From: DATBAK01 sp036787815 | Lineage (GTDB): Bacteria; Actinomycetota; Acidimicrobiia; IMCC26256; PALSA-610 | Reading direction: 5' to 3' | Length of the DNA: 28,905 nt | NCBI GenBank assembly: GCA_036787815.1 | Contig: DAIQOP010000011.1 | Location: 1-28,905 of the forward strand | Shown here: piece by piece, positions 7,695-14,113 of the stretch | Numbering within the stretch: position 1 is the first letter of the stretch | How the letters are laid out: each line of letters opens with the position of its first letter | The notes under the pieces: model-generated | Told to the model about the DNA's origin: nothing | The model's input: the letters and a program-made list of their open reading frames with translations, nothing else | Databases searched by the model: none | Made by a program: the position numbers and the translations under genes

Positions 7695-8236
7695 CGGCGG
7701 CGGGCGCACCGCGACCCGACGGTGGCCGGGTACTCGTCGACCCGACGCCGGAGCGAGCGGCGACCACGCGCGAGCGTGCACCCCGGCGATCGTCGTTCGA
7801 CGGCGCCACGATCGCACTGCTCGACATCTCCAAGCCGCGCGGGAAGGTGTTCCTCGACCGGGTCGAGGAGCTGCTCGTCGCGCGTGGGCTGCGCGTCGAG
7901 CGTTTCGCCAAGCCCACGTTCACGAAGCCGGCGCCGGCCGATCTCCGTCACGAGATCGCGACGAAGTGCGACATGGTGATCGAGGCGCTCGCCGACTGAG
8001 GCTCGTGCACGTCGTGCAGTGTGCACGACACCGTGAACATCGAGGCCGCCGGGCTGCCGATGGTCTTCATCGCGTCGACCGAGTTCATCGAGGCCGCCGC
8101 GGCGCAGGCGCTCGCGCTCGGTGCCGATCCGGCGCGGGTGTTCGTCGCCCATCCGATCCAGGACCGCACCGACGACGAGCTCCGCGCGCTCGCCGACCTC
8201 GCGCTCCCCGACATCCTCCAGGCCCTCGCCTACTGA
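7691..8236 (+). CDS. UGSC-family selenoprotein (in-frame TGA = selenocysteine)
   Basis: Translated through the TGA at 7997-7999 this is one 181-residue protein with Sec103. Around the TGA it reads ALAD-U-GSCTSC-SVHDTV, giving a U-G-S-C motif (Sec103, Cys106) plus a further CxxC (Cys106, Cys109). The UGSC family is named for this motif, and homologues can have Cys in place of Sec. Both sides of the TGA are coherent: IALLDISKPRGKVFLDRVEELL with KCDMVIEALAD before it, and VNIEAAGLPMVFIASTEFIE after it. Frame, GC-rich third positions and protein character all continue across the codon. A bSECIS-like hairpin follows. GTG 7691 overlaps the upstream stop (GTGA). Sec-x-x-Cys suggests a thiol/selenol redox role; substrate and reaction are unknown. 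No sel genes are in the window. A plain gene call would end at 7999 and restart near 8021. Confidence 0.88.
7997..8029 (+). promoter_or_regulatory. Sec UGA codon and bacterial SECIS-like hairpin
   Basis: After the UGA (7997-7999), GTCGTGCA (8011-8018) pairs perfectly with TGCACGAC (8022-8029). This makes an 8-bp stem capped by the 3-nt loop GUG (8019-8021). The loop begins 19 nt after the UGA and starts with G-U, matching what is known of bacterial SECIS elements: a short stem-loop inside the coding region, loop roughly 16-37 nt downstream, with G in the apical loop for SelB. A competing 8-bp pairing also exists, TCGTGCAC (8003-8010) with GTGCACGA (8021-8028), because TCGTGCA occurs twice in a row. 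The GUG-loop form is preferred on spacing. Confidence 0.75.
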
Positions 8237-8308
8237 GAGCGAGCAGAGCCCCCGCCGACTGAGAGCGAGCGGAGCCCTCGCCGAGTGAGAGCGCGCAGAC
8301 GCAGAGCT
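8232..8308 (+). repeat. 26-bp imperfect tandem repeat after the selenoprotein
   Basis: A unit starting ACTGAGAGCGAGC occurs at 8232-8257 and 8258-8283 with two mismatches, and a decayed third copy starts at 8284 (AGTGAGAGCGCGC). The first copy begins inside the last codons of the selenoprotein. It looks like a relative of the 'CTCGCTNCGCTCGC' intergenic repeats of high-GC actinobacteria, also seen at 18668-18746. No gene is seen in 8237-8341. Confidence 0.7.
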
Positions 8309-8341
8309 GCGCCACGGCGGGAATGACGGCAGACTGTCGCG

Positions 8342-9046
8342 ATGCTGCTGCTGCACGAGGTCCACACCGTCGTCGGGTCGCGGGAAGACGAGTTCGAGGC
8401 GGCGTTCCGCGAAGGCTGGATGCCCGCGCTCGCCGAGACCGACGACGCCCGGCTCTGCTGGTTCCTGTTCCTCGCCCACGGCACGGGTCGGGCCTACCAG
8501 GTGACCACGATCACCGCGCTGCGCGACGGCGCCGCCTACGGGCGGCTGGCGGAACGGGTGCAGACCGGCGACCTGCGCACGTGGGCCGCCGACGTCGACC
8601 ACAGCCGCCACACCGTGAGCGGGAAGCTGCTGCTCTTCGCGGAATGGTCGCCGATCCGCGAGATCGATCTCGCGACCGTGCCGGTCGACGGCCGCGACCA
8701 CGAGCAGACGCTCTACATGGAAGACAGCGCGTGGCCGAACGAGGGCATGCTCGACGAATACCTCGAGGCGGCCCAATCGCACTACGCGCCGAGCCTCGAG
8801 AACCGCACCGAACGCTCGCTCATCCAGCTCGACGCGGTGTTCCAGGCCGCGCTCGGCGCACCGCGCCGGCGCGAGGTCGTGCTCTGGCAGAAGGTGCTCT
8901 GGCCCGAGCGGCTCCCGATGCTCTTCACGAAGGATCTCCCGAAGGAGATGACCGCGCCGGGAACGTGGATGCACGACGCGCTCCGCGTGCGCGACGACTG
9001 GGAGAGCCGCCTCCTGCGCACCGCGACCTGGTCGCCCCTCGACTAG
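8342..9046 (+). CDS. NIPSNAP-like dimeric alpha/beta-barrel protein
   Basis: Soluble protein of 234 residues with no signal peptide. The opening MLLLHEVHTVVGSREDEFEAAF and the 'Exx-FxxxWxPALxE' style of the first strand and helix resemble NIPSNAP/dimeric ferredoxin-like barrel proteins. A second similar half (LYMEDSAWPNEGMLDEYLEA) begins near residue 123, and WxxVLWPERLPMLF closes it, so it may be a two-repeat barrel. It lies 105 bp after the selenoprotein on the same strand with only decayed repeats between, so co-transcription is plausible. Such barrels range from monooxygenases to substrate-binding proteins; the reaction is unknown. It converges on the LLM oxidoreductase, with 8 bp between stop codons. 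Confidence 0.75.
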   Translation: MLLLHEVHTVVGSREDEFEAAFREGWMPALAETDDARLCWFLFLAHGTGRAYQVTTITALRDGAAYGRLAERVQTGDLRTWAADVDHSRHTVSGKLLLFAEWSPIREIDLATVPVDGRDHEQTLYMEDSAWPNEGMLDEYLEAAQSHYAPSLENRTERSLIQLDAVFQAALGAPRRREVVLWQKVLWPERLPMLFTKDLPKEMTAPGTWMHDALRVRDDWESRLLRTATWSPLD

Positions 9047-9054
9047 CGGGGCGG

Positions 9055-9924
9055 CTACCGGGCTTCGACGAGCGCGGGTGCAAGCGCCCGCCACTCGGTG
9101 TGCGGGAACTCGTAGTCGGCCCGCAGCACCTGGACGCACACGTGGTCGGCGCCCGCGGCGCGGTGCTCGGCGACCCGTGCGGCGATCGCGTCGACATCGC
9201 CCCACGCGACGATCGCGTCGACGAGACGGTCGCTCCCGGGGCTCGCGAAGTCGGAGTCGCCGAAACCCAGGCGCCGGAGGTTGTTGGCGTAGTTGGGCAG
9301 CGGCAGGTACATCGCGAGGTGATTGCGCGCGATCGCACGGGCGGCGATCGGGTCCGACTCGAGCACGACCGCCTGTTCCGTCGCGATGAGCGCATCGGGG
9401 CCGACCATCTCGCGCGCGAGCGCGGTGTGCTCCGGCGGGACGAGGTACGGGTGCACGCCGGCCGCGCGATCGCGCGCCAGGGTCAACATGCGAGGCCCGA
9501 GCGCGGCGAGGACGCGCGCGTCGGCGGGCAGGGGCGGCTCGGCGGCATCGAGACCGTCGAGGTACTCGACCATCTTCGTGTACGGCTTCGTGTACCGACC
9601 GGGCTCGTCGCGATCGATGATTGGCGCGTGGCTGACACCGAGCCCGAAGAGTGCGCGCCGCTGCCACTCCTCGCGCCACGACGCGCGCCGCGCCGCGACC
9701 TCCGTTGCCTCGTGCATCCAGATGTTGAGGATGCCCGTGGCCACGACCGCCCGCTCGGTTGCTCCGAGCAGGGTCTCCATCGAGTCGAGCAGATCGCCGC
9801 CGACGTCGGGGATCCACAGCGCCGAGTAGCCGAGGCCGTCGAGCTCGGCCGCGGCCTCCGCGATGGGCCCCGGCTCGCCGTACCGCAGCTGCCCCGCCCA
9901 GATGCCCGTACCGGAAAGTCTCAT
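9055..9924 (-). CDS. LLM-class (F420-type) oxidoreductase
   Basis: A 289-residue luciferase-like monooxygenase fold protein. The GTGIWAGQLRYG start, GLGYSALWIPDVGGD, LGATERAVVATGILNIW and FGLGVSHAPII segments follow the subgroup of actinobacterial LLM proteins usually assigned to coenzyme F420 rather than FMN. It also has the typical 'P-LPADARVLAALGPRMLTLARDRAAGVHPYL' block. Members catalyse hydride transfer or oxygenation on small organic substrates; nothing here shows the substrate. ATG 9922-9924 has TAGCCT exactly 7 nt upstream, so the mRNA is probably leaderless. The secreted-protein gene ends 40 bp upstream on the same strand. Confidence 0.9.
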   Translation of the reverse strand: MRLSGTGIWAGQLRYGEPGPIAEAAAELDGLGYSALWIPDVGGDLLDSMETLLGATERAVVATGILNIWMHEATEVAARRASWREEWQRRALFGLGVSHAPIIDRDEPGRYTKPYTKMVEYLDGLDAAEPPLPADARVLAALGPRMLTLARDRAAGVHPYLVPPEHTALAREMVGPDALIATEQAVVLESDPIAARAIARNHLAMYLPLPNYANNLRRLGFGDSDFASPGSDRLVDAIVAWGDVDAIAARVAEHRAAGADHVCVQVLRADYEFPHTEWRALAPALVEAR

Positions 9925-9931
9925 GACCCCG

Positions 9932-9937
9932 AGGCTA
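9932..9937 (-). promoter_or_regulatory. candidate -10 hexamer TAGCCT for the LLM gene
   Basis: On the minus strand TAGCCT is followed by 7 nt (CGGGGTC) and the ATG at 9924. Same geometry as at 23012 and 27262. Confidence 0.5.
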
Positions 9938-9964
9938 CGGCTCCGCAGCGAACCGACGGGCGGA

Positions 9965-10495
9965 TCAGCCGACACGCGTGATCGTGCCCGTGACCGGACC
10001 CGCGTCCTTCCAATTGACGCAGATGGTGCCGGTCGGGTCGCAGTTGGTGAAGTCGTGCTCGCGAATCGGACCGACGGTGATGGTGCCGCGCGCACGTGCG
10101 AAGCGCCCGGTGCCGCCGGTGATCGTGACGGGGAGGATCAGGCCGACATTCGGGTCGTAGGTGCCGCTGATCGTGCCGTTGAGCACGGCTCCCGGTGTGC
10201 TCAACGTGTACGCGCCGAGCAGCGTGATCGGGTGGTCGAACAACCGGACGCACATGTGGAAGTCGTAGCGGCCGCGGCCGACGACCGGGTCGCGAACGGT
10301 CCCACTTCCGGTCTGGGTCACGCCGTGGCACTCGACCACGAAGGCGCCCGCACCGCGAAACGTGCCGTCGAGGTGGAGGCGATGCCCGTGGGCCGGCGCC
10401 GCGCCGACCGGCGTCGGCGCTGCCGCGACAACCGTCGCGACGACCGTCGCGACGACGAAGAGCACGATGAACAGACCCGCCGGCTTCCGTCGCAT
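9965..10495 (-). CDS. secreted protein of unknown function with a beta-barrel-like repeat pattern
   Basis: Product of 176 residues with a clear export signal: MRRK, a hydrophobic core (GLFIVLFVVATVVATVV) and an alanine-rich cleavage region ending near VGAAPA. The mature part is short strands rich in Gly and Thr, with NGTISGTYDPNVGLILPVTI and GGTGRFARARGTITVGP. That 'tGGTGxFxxAxGxxxv' pattern is typical of dirigent/allene-oxide-cyclase-like barrels and of many secreted actinobacterial proteins. Four cysteines in the mature part could form two disulfides. The start (ATG 10493-10495) is preceded by a G-rich stretch usable as a Shine-Dalgarno. Function is not assignable. Confidence 0.8.
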   Translation of the reverse strand: MRRKPAGLFIVLFVVATVVATVVAAAPTPVGAAPAHGHRLHLDGTFRGAGAFVVECHGVTQTGSGTVRDPVVGRGRYDFHMCVRLFDHPITLLGAYTLSTPGAVLNGTISGTYDPNVGLILPVTITGGTGRFARARGTITVGPIREHDFTNCDPTGTICVNWKDAGPVTGTITRVG

Positions 10496-10602
10496 GCGCC
10501 CCCCGAATCACCGGGATCCCGAACCCCACCAGCGTCTCACGCCGGCGGCGAGTCGGGGAAGGGCTGGCAGCTCGGGCACCAGAACGTGACCCGCGCCGCG
10601 TC

Positions 10603-10629
10603 GCCGCCGCCGCCCCGCCGTTGCAGGAC
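10603..10629. repeat. 27-bp direct repeat, copy 1, beside the 10-N gap
   Basis: Identical to 10880-10906. It ends exactly at the N run and encodes the VLQRRGGGG part of the glycosylase zinc finger on the minus strand. Confidence 0.9.
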
Positions 10630-10639
10630 NNNNNNNNNN
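10630..10639. other. assembly gap of 10 N
   Basis: Ten N between the 27-bp repeat and the foreign segment, the kind of minimal spacer a scaffolder inserts. Confidence 0.95.
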
Positions 10640-10860
10640 ATGTGGTCATCGTCATTGAGCGGCAGCAGCAGGCGGTGGATCATGGGGCTATCAAGGGCTT
10701 TGCCAGCGATCAGCACCGGACCGCCCTTGCCGCCTTTGAGCAACGCATCGTAGCTCTCCACGGACAGATCGCCTTTGTGCTTCTCCGGTCCGTGACAGGC
10801 CAGGCATCGTCGTTGGAGGATCGGCTGAATGAGGTCACTGAACGCAGACTGTTGCGTCAT
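10640..10860 (-). CDS. N-terminal fragment of a planctomycete-type cytochrome c (PSCyt1-like) protein, contaminant
   Basis: From ATG 10858-10860 the minus strand reads MTQQSAFSDLIQPILQRRC, then a CLACH heme-binding motif (CxxCH), and GPEKHKGDLSVESYDALLKGG. It ends LPLNDDDH at the N gap, where the family normally continues with Met-Pro-Pro. This matches the cytochrome c domain at the front of large DUF1549/DUF1553-type proteins common in Planctomycetota and Verrucomicrobiota. Here it is a 73-residue fragment inside a DNA-glycosylase gene with unlike base composition, so it is taken as contamination. Confidence 0.75.
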
Positions 10861-10879
10861 ATCAGACTTTATGCCGGGA
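10640..10879. other. foreign-looking insert (probable chimeric contig)
   Basis: This 240-bp block is visibly less GC-rich than its surroundings, uses codons such as AAA, ATT and CTT that neighbours avoid, and encodes a family not expected in this setting. The 27-bp repeat on both sides and the adjacent N run mark it as an assembly insertion within the glycosylase gene. Confidence 0.85.
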
Positions 10880-10906
10880 GCCGCCGCCGCCCCGCCGTTG
10901 CAGGAC
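10880..10906. repeat. 27-bp direct repeat, copy 2
   Basis: Identical to 10603-10629; marks the right-hand edge of the foreign insert. Merging the copies restores the zinc finger of the glycosylase. Confidence 0.9.
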
Positions 10907-11309
10907 GGTGCGACACCGCGGGCACGGCCGCCCGGCCCGCCCGTAGACCGCCAGCCCGCCTTCGTAGGTGACCCGGCGGCTCGAGTCCCGGTTGGCACGC
11001 AGGAGCCGGTGCGCCGCCGCGAACAGCCGGCGGTGAAGCGCGTCGTCGAGCGCTCCCACCGGAGCGAAGGGCGACACCCGCTCGATCCAGCAGATCTCGG
11101 ACTTGTAGACGTTGCCGATCCCGGCCGCGACGCGCTGGTCGAGCAAGGCGACTCCGATTTCCGTCGCCGGATCGAGGCGCCGAAGGCGCGCGAGCGCCAC
11201 GTTACGGCGCAGCTCGAACGACACGAGTCGCTTCCCAGCCAGTGCGGCATGCAACGCGGCGGCACTGCGATGGATGGTGTCGCCCTCGGGCACGGTGATC
11301 GGCGGGCGG

Positions 11310-12845
11310 TCAGTTGACCAGCTTGTCGCGGCCTTCCCAGTAGGGAGCCCGCAGCTTGAACTTCTGCAATTTCCCGGTGGCCGTGCGGGCCAGCTCGTCG
11401 CGGAACTCGACCGCCGTCGGGCACTTGTAGTGCGCGAGGTGCTCGCGACAGTGCCCGATGATCTCGACGTCGGTGACGGTCGCGCCGCTCACGACAACCA
11501 CGAGCGCGACGACGGTCTCACCCCACTTCTCGTGGGGCACGCCGATCACCGCGACCTCGGCGACGGCGGGATGCGAGAAGATGCAGTCTTCGACCTCGAT
11601 CGACGACACGTTCTCGCCGCCCGAGATGATCACGTCTTTCTTGCGGTCGGCGATCGTGAGGTAGCTCTCGTCGTCGATGAAGCCGCCGTCGCCGGTGTGG
11701 AACCAGCCGTCGCGCAGTGCCGTATCCGTCTCCGCCGGTTGCTCCCAGTAGCCCTTCATGACGACGTTGCTGCGCGCGAGCACCTCGCCTTCTTCGTCGA
11801 CGCTGAGCTCGGTACCGAGCGACGGCGCACCGGCCCGCCCGAGGCGCGACGCGCGCTCCGCCGGCGTGAGCTCGTCGTACTCCGCGCGCCCGCGGTTCAT
11901 CGTGAGCAGCGGCGCGGTCTCGGTGAGCCCGTAGATCTGGATGAACTCCCAACCCAGCTCGGTCTCGACCCGTTCGATCGTGCGGGTGGGCGGAGGCGCG
12001 CCGGCGACGATCATGCGCGTACGGCCCCGGCCCGGGATCTCGCCGTCCCAGCTCGCGGCGGCGTCGAGGATGGCTGAGACGACGGCCGGCGCGCCGTTGA
12101 GCAACGTGACCCCGTGGCGGTCGATCCGCCGGAGGATCTCGGCGCCGTCGACCTTGCGCAGCACGATGTGGCGGCCGCCCATCCCGGTGACGGCGTAGGG
12201 CATCCCCCAGCCGTTGCAGTGGAACATGGGCAGGGTGTGCAGGTACACATCGCGGTCGCTGACGCCGGCCTGCCAGCCGAAGATGCTCGCGTTCAGCCAG
12301 AGCGTGCGGTGCGTGAGCTCGACGCCCTTCGGCCGGGCCGTGGTGCCGCTCGTGTAGTTGATCGTCGCGGTCGCGTCCTCGTCGGCCGCCCACGGCTCGG
12401 GCTCGCAATCGAACCGGTAGAGGTCTTGATCCGCGAGGGCTCCGATCACGAGTCGCTGCTTGGTCGTCACGCTCGCCAGCTCGTCGTCGAGCTCGGGGTC
12501 GACGAGCAGCACCTCGGCTCCGGAGTGCTCGACGATGTAGCTGATCTCCTCGTGGTGGAGGCGGAAGTTGATCGGCACGAGGATGCGCCCCCAGCCGCTC
12601 ACACCGAAGAGAGACGTCATCAGCCGGGCCGAGTTGTGCGAGACGATCGCGACGCGTGCGCCGCGCTCGAGACCCATCGCGTCGAGCGCGGCGGCTTGAG
12701 CCCGCGCGCGTCGGGCCATCTCGGCGTAGGTGATCTCGCCCCACGACTCGGCCGGCTGGTCGGGTTCGTCGACGAGACCGACGCGCGACCCGTAGACGCG
12801 CTCCGCGCGGTCGAGGAAGTCGGTGACGGTGAGCGGGATACGCAC
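11310..12845 (-). CDS. AMP-dependent acyl-CoA ligase/synthetase (fatty-acid or aromatic-acid type)
   Basis: A 511-residue ANL-superfamily enzyme that activates a carboxylic acid with ATP to acyl-AMP and passes it to CoA. Motifs in order: P-loop YTSGTTARPKG (164-174), the FHCNGWG acyl-pocket region (208-214), IYGLTET (304-310), FHTGDGG (382-388), DRKKDVIISGGENVSS (400-415) and the C-terminal catalytic lysine in TATGKLQKF (Lys492). The P-loop has Ala170 where most members have Gly. GTG 12843-12845 has GAGGAG at 12851-12856, 5 nt away. It begins 14 bp after the EstB-like hydrolase stop and ends 16 bp before the glycosylase start, so these form an operon. Medium/long-chain or aromatic acids are both possible substrates. 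Confidence 0.93.
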   Translation of the reverse strand: MRIPLTVTDFLDRAERVYGSRVGLVDEPDQPAESWGEITYAEMARRARAQAAALDAMGLERGARVAIVSHNSARLMTSLFGVSGWGRILVPINFRLHHEEISYIVEHSGAEVLLVDPELDDELASVTTKQRLVIGALADQDLYRFDCEPEPWAADEDATATINYTSGTTARPKGVELTHRTLWLNASIFGWQAGVSDRDVYLHTLPMFHCNGWGMPYAVTGMGGRHIVLRKVDGAEILRRIDRHGVTLLNGAPAVVSAILDAAASWDGEIPGRGRTRMIVAGAPPPTRTIERVETELGWEFIQIYGLTETAPLLTMNRGRAEYDELTPAERASRLGRAGAPSLGTELSVDEEGEVLARSNVVMKGYWEQPAETDTALRDGWFHTGDGGFIDDESYLTIADRKKDVIISGGENVSSIEVEDCIFSHPAVAEVAVIGVPHEKWGETVVALVVVVSGATVTDVEIIGHCREHLAHYKCPTAVEFRDELARTATGKLQKFKLRAPYWEGRDKLVN

Positions 12846-12859
12846 GAGAGCTCCTCGGT

Positions 12860-13987
12860 TCAGCCGGCGCAGCGCGCGGCGCGGCTCGCGAGACCGGCGG
12901 TGCGCCGCCACTCGCGCAGCACGTTCCGGTCGAGACCGTTGGTGAGATAGACGAACGAGAGGCCGGTCGCCGGGTCGGCCCATGCGATCTGACCACCCGC
13001 GCCGCCATGGCCGAACGCGGCCGGCGACACCGTGTGGCCGAACCCACGCATCGCGGCATGCCCGTCGTCGCCGGCGACGACGAGACCGAGCGTGCGGTTG
13101 CACGGCACCCCGACCTCGTTGGGGAACCGGTTGCGGATCGCGCTCGTCGCGTCGAGCCGCACGTCGCCGGACCACACGTTGCCGGGGTCGTCGAGCAGTG
13201 CCTGGTAGAAGCGCGCGAGGTCGGCGGCGTTCGAGACCGCACCCCCGCCCGGCACTCCGAGCGCGAGGTTCTCCGGGAGATTGAACGCGAGCAGGACGTG
13301 TTCGGTCACCTCCGTGACGGGCAGCTCGCGCACGCCGATCGCCGCTTCGATCTCGTCGGGTGTCGCGGCCTCGCCGCGCCCCGACAGCGCAGCGATGTCG
13401 GCCTGCCGATCCGGGGGCACACCCAGCTCGAGGCGCGTGAGGCCGAGCGGTTCGATGATCCGGGTACGGACGAACTCGCGGTAGTCGGTACCGGCCACGC
13501 GCTCGATCACCTCGGCCAACACCCAGTGCGCCGATGTCGGGTGGTACTCGAACGCGGTGCCCGGCGCGAACGTGAGCCGCCACTGCGCGAATCGCGCGAG
13601 CCGGGCCTCGCGCGAGTACCACTCGGGTGGTCCGAGCGGCGCGCGCGGGAAGCCGCTCGTGTGCAACAGGAGCTGCTCGACGGTGACGGCCTCCTTCCCG
13701 TTGGCGGCGAACTCCGGGATGATCTCCGCGACACGCGCGGTGGGGTCGAGCCGATCGTCGCCGATGAGCAACCAGATCGCGCTCGCGACGATCGCCTTCG
13801 TGCACGAGAAGATCACGTAGCGCGACGCGGCTGTCGCGTCGCCGAGCGTGACGTCGAGCACCACCTCACCTCGGTGGGCGATCGCGAGCTGGCACGAAGG
13901 CAACAGGCCGGAGTCGATCTCCCGCCGGGCCCGCTCGACCAGCGAGTCCATGGCCTGCTGATCGAGGGTATGGGTCACCGCTGCCAT
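12860..13987 (-). CDS. serine hydrolase, EstB/class C beta-lactamase family
   Basis: A 375-residue cytoplasmic protein (no signal peptide) with the penicillin-binding fold of EstB-type esterases. The nucleophile motif SxxK is Ser61-Cys-Thr-Lys64 in VIFSCTKAIV, HTSGF (109-113) is the usual helix cap, and the second catalytic tyrosine is probably Tyr148 in FEYHPTSAHW. GHGGAGG near residue 328 stands where beta-lactamases have KTG, a replacement common in the esterase branch. Hydrolysis of short-chain esters is more likely than antibiotic resistance. ATG 13985-13987 has AGGAGG at 13994-13999 and TAGCCT at 14015-14010, which would give a leader of about 15 nt. First gene of an operon with the acyl-CoA ligase. 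Confidence 0.92.
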   Translation of the reverse strand: MAAVTHTLDQQAMDSLVERARREIDSGLLPSCQLAIAHRGEVVLDVTLGDATAASRYVIFSCTKAIVASAIWLLIGDDRLDPTARVAEIIPEFAANGKEAVTVEQLLLHTSGFPRAPLGPPEWYSREARLARFAQWRLTFAPGTAFEYHPTSAHWVLAEVIERVAGTDYREFVRTRIIEPLGLTRLELGVPPDRQADIAALSGRGEAATPDEIEAAIGVRELPVTEVTEHVLLAFNLPENLALGVPGGGAVSNAADLARFYQALLDDPGNVWSGDVRLDATSAIRNRFPNEVGVPCNRTLGLVVAGDDGHAAMRGFGHTVSPAAFGHGGAGGQIAWADPATGLSFVYLTNGLDRNVLREWRRTAGLASRAARCAG

Positions 13988-14009
13988 GTCTGCCCTCCTG
14001 AGGGCGCCG

Positions 14010-14015
14010 AGGCTA
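14010..14015 (-). promoter_or_regulatory. candidate -10 hexamer TAGCCT for the hydrolase-ligase operon
   Basis: TAGCCT on the minus strand would start transcription about 7 nt on, leaving a leader of about 15 nt that contains the AGGAGG at 13999-13994. Confidence 0.45.
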
Positions 14016-14071
14016 CCTGCGTTGCCCGCCGAGGGCGCCCGCCGGTCGTTGACCCGCGACCCCCACCGTCT

Positions 14072-14077
14072 TACCCT
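14072..14077 (+). promoter_or_regulatory. candidate -10 hexamer TACCCT
   Basis: TACCCT lies 36 nt before the GTG at 14114. The leader in between has a strong G run (GGGGGCGGGG) that can serve as Shine-Dalgarno. Weaker evidence than the 7-nt cases. Confidence 0.3.
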
Positions 14078-14113
14078 CGAAGTCAACATCGGTGTGGTTG
14101 GGGGCGGGGCGCT

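Larger units (their letters stand above)
10537..11293 (-). pseudogene. Fpg/Nei-family DNA glycosylase, internally deleted and split by a foreign segment
   Basis: GTG 11291-11293 starts MPEGDTIHRSAAALHAAL, the Fpg/Nei N-terminus with catalytic Pro2 and Glu3. After about 30 residues the text jumps to VALARLRRLDPATEIG and the H2TH domain (ALLDQRVAAGIGNVYKSE), so roughly 110-130 residues of the catalytic beta-sandwich are missing although the frame is kept. The zinc finger begins CPRC and is then cut by a 240-bp foreign segment and a 10-N gap. A 27-bp repeat (10880-10906 and 10603-10629) flanks that insert. Merging the copies restores the finger (CPRC, 19 residues, CPSC) and the stop at 10537. 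The merged protein would be 159 residues against about 255-280 for the family. The split is surely an assembly error; the deletion may be real or another misjoin. It starts 16 bp after the ligase stop. Confidence 0.8.

Noticed and set aside
7691..7999. A 102-residue hypothetical protein ending at the TGA, with a separate gene starting at GTG 8021
   Set aside because: The halves are in one frame, the 21 nt between them encode the family-defining G-S-C-T-S-C, no ribosome site precedes 8021, and a SECIS-like hairpin occupies the junction.
10537..10879. Natural gene fusion of a DNA glycosylase with a cytochrome c domain
   Set aside because: Base composition changes sharply, a 27-bp repeat and an N gap bracket the block, and removing it restores the zinc finger.
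12860..13987. True beta-lactamase resistance gene
   Set aside because: No signal peptide and no KTG triad (GHGGAGG instead), which points to an EstB-type esterase.
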